Below, in pieces: positions 6,683-7,060 of a DNA stretch of 7,060 nt. Origin of the DNA: Spirosoma sp. Its GTDB lineage: Bacteria > Bacteroidota > Bacteroidia > Cytophagales > Spirosomataceae. The stretch is taken from contig JANXVQ010000091.1 in the NCBI GenBank assembly GCA_025351545.1, positions 1 through 7,060 of the forward strand, read 5' to 3'. Both the position numbers and the translations under genes were made by a program. The number at the start of each line of letters is the position of its first letter. Position 1 is the stretch's first letter. The notes beneath the pieces are model-generated. The model was given only the letters and a program-made list of their open reading frames with translations, was not told the origin of the DNA and ran no database searches.

Positions 6683-7060
6683 TCAGGCGTAGTCTAATAC
6701 AAATCGTGAAGCTTCCAGTAAACTGCTCACGCACCCATCATAATCTGTCGAGGGAATGGGTGCGTGAGCAATTCGTACTGTTCGAACGCCTACGCGCCGA
6801 CCAGCCTGCATATCGCGTATGGCATCGCCAATCATCCAGGATTCGTCGGCTTCGATGTTATATTTAGCCATTGCCTTTTCGAGCATCAGCGAACCGGGTT
6901 TGCGGGTAAGCGATTCTGTATCGTATTTGGGGTGATGAGGACAGTAATAAATATCATCAATAAGTTGTCCACACTGGTCCTGCAAATAATTGTAACAGGC
7001 CATCACATCATCGCGGGTATAAAGACCCCTGGCAATACCAGCCTGATTAGTAATTACAAT
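6683..7060 (-). CDS. HAD-IIIA phosphatase, GmhB / HisB-N type, 3' part
   Basis: The frame is open from the right edge to the TGA at 6683-6685, giving the last 125 residues; the start and the nucleophile motif DxDGT are outside the window. It opens with IVITNQAGIARGLYTRDDV (HAD motif II Thr-Asn). CPHHP follows at 6929-6943, then TRKPGSLMLEKA (motif III lysine) and MIGDAIRDMQAG (motif IV acidic residues, metal binding). This order fits D-glycero-D-manno-heptose 1,7-bisphosphate 7-phosphatase, which supplies heptose for surface polysaccharide, or a related sugar phosphatase. The zinc loop is unusual: the cysteine and histidines of CPHHP are present, but the second pair, usually CxC before RKP, reads SLT. 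The methionine-like start at 7006 is really GTG (Val) inside the gene. A stem-forming repeat lies near the 3' end. Confidence 0.8.
   Translation of the reverse strand: MVITNQAGIARGLYTRDDVMACYNYLQDQCGQLIDDIYYCPHHPKYDTESLTRKPGSLMLEKAMAKYNIEADESWMIGDAIRDMQAGRRVGVRTVRIAHAPIPSTDYDGCVSSLLEASRFVLDYA
6724..6770. repeat. Perfect 15-bp inverted repeat inside the HAD gene
   Basis: TGCTCACGCACCCAT at 6724-6738 and ATGGGTGCGTGAGCA at 6756-6770 are perfect inverse complements, with 17 bases between. The stem has 9 GC pairs and would fold strongly in the HAD mRNA. It lies wholly inside the coding frame, about 40 bases from the stop; the arms encode AHAPI and DGCVS. No T-run follows on either side, so it is not a standard terminator. 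Confidence 0.75.

Noticed and set aside
1..7060. CRISPR arrays, tRNA or rRNA genes, toxin-antitoxin or defence modules
   Set aside because: No regularly spaced repeats, cloverleaf-like sequence with a CCA end, rRNA signature or recognised defence protein was found by reading both strands.

Overview
The window looks like a chromosomal piece from a member of the Bacteroidetes, most likely the Cytophagales (Spirosoma-like). The reasons are a GH92 mannosidase relic of the family typical of this phylum, a short arginine decarboxylase of the Bacteroidetes kind, an Mpl-type ligase, start codons without clear Shine-Dalgarno sequences, and a TAnnTTTG promoter motif in front of mpl. This placement is inferred from protein resemblance; no rRNA or marker gene is present.

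Layout. Bases 1-140 are the right end of an IS3-family insertion sequence (last 36 codons of the transposase plus the terminal repeat). Bases 181-2673 hold a badly decayed GH92 alpha-mannosidase pseudogene on the + strand. It has two in-frame stops at conserved positions, four frameshifts and a foreign stretch near its N-terminus. That stretch contains a compact 144-bp element with 24-bp terminal inverted repeats and a 6-bp direct repeat on each side, which resembles a MITE. Ten bases further on lies a convergent pair on the - strand: a LOG-family phosphoribohydrolase (2684-3235) behind mpl (3270-4616), 34 bp apart and probably one operon. A 277-bp divergent intergenic region carries the mpl promoter motif. 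It is followed by an arginine decarboxylase gene on the + strand (4894-6378), a 41-residue lipoprotein gene (6492-6617) and a bidirectional terminator hairpin (6637-6677). The 3' part of a HAD-IIIA phosphatase gene of the GmhB type runs off the right edge on the - strand.

How the parts fit together. Mpl salvages muropeptides into UDP-MurNAc-peptide, and GmhB-type phosphatases normally act in heptose supply for the cell surface. The arginine decarboxylase opens the agmatine/polyamine route and the LOG protein removes ribose 5-phosphate from nucleotide monophosphates. These are ordinary housekeeping functions with no sign of one shared pathway. The dynamic part is the left third, where an insertion sequence sits 40 bp before the start of a gene that has lost its function.

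I found no convincing new multi-gene system. The observations most worth checking are the MITE-like element, the perfect 15-bp stem inside the HAD coding region, and the altered zinc-ligand positions of that HAD protein.
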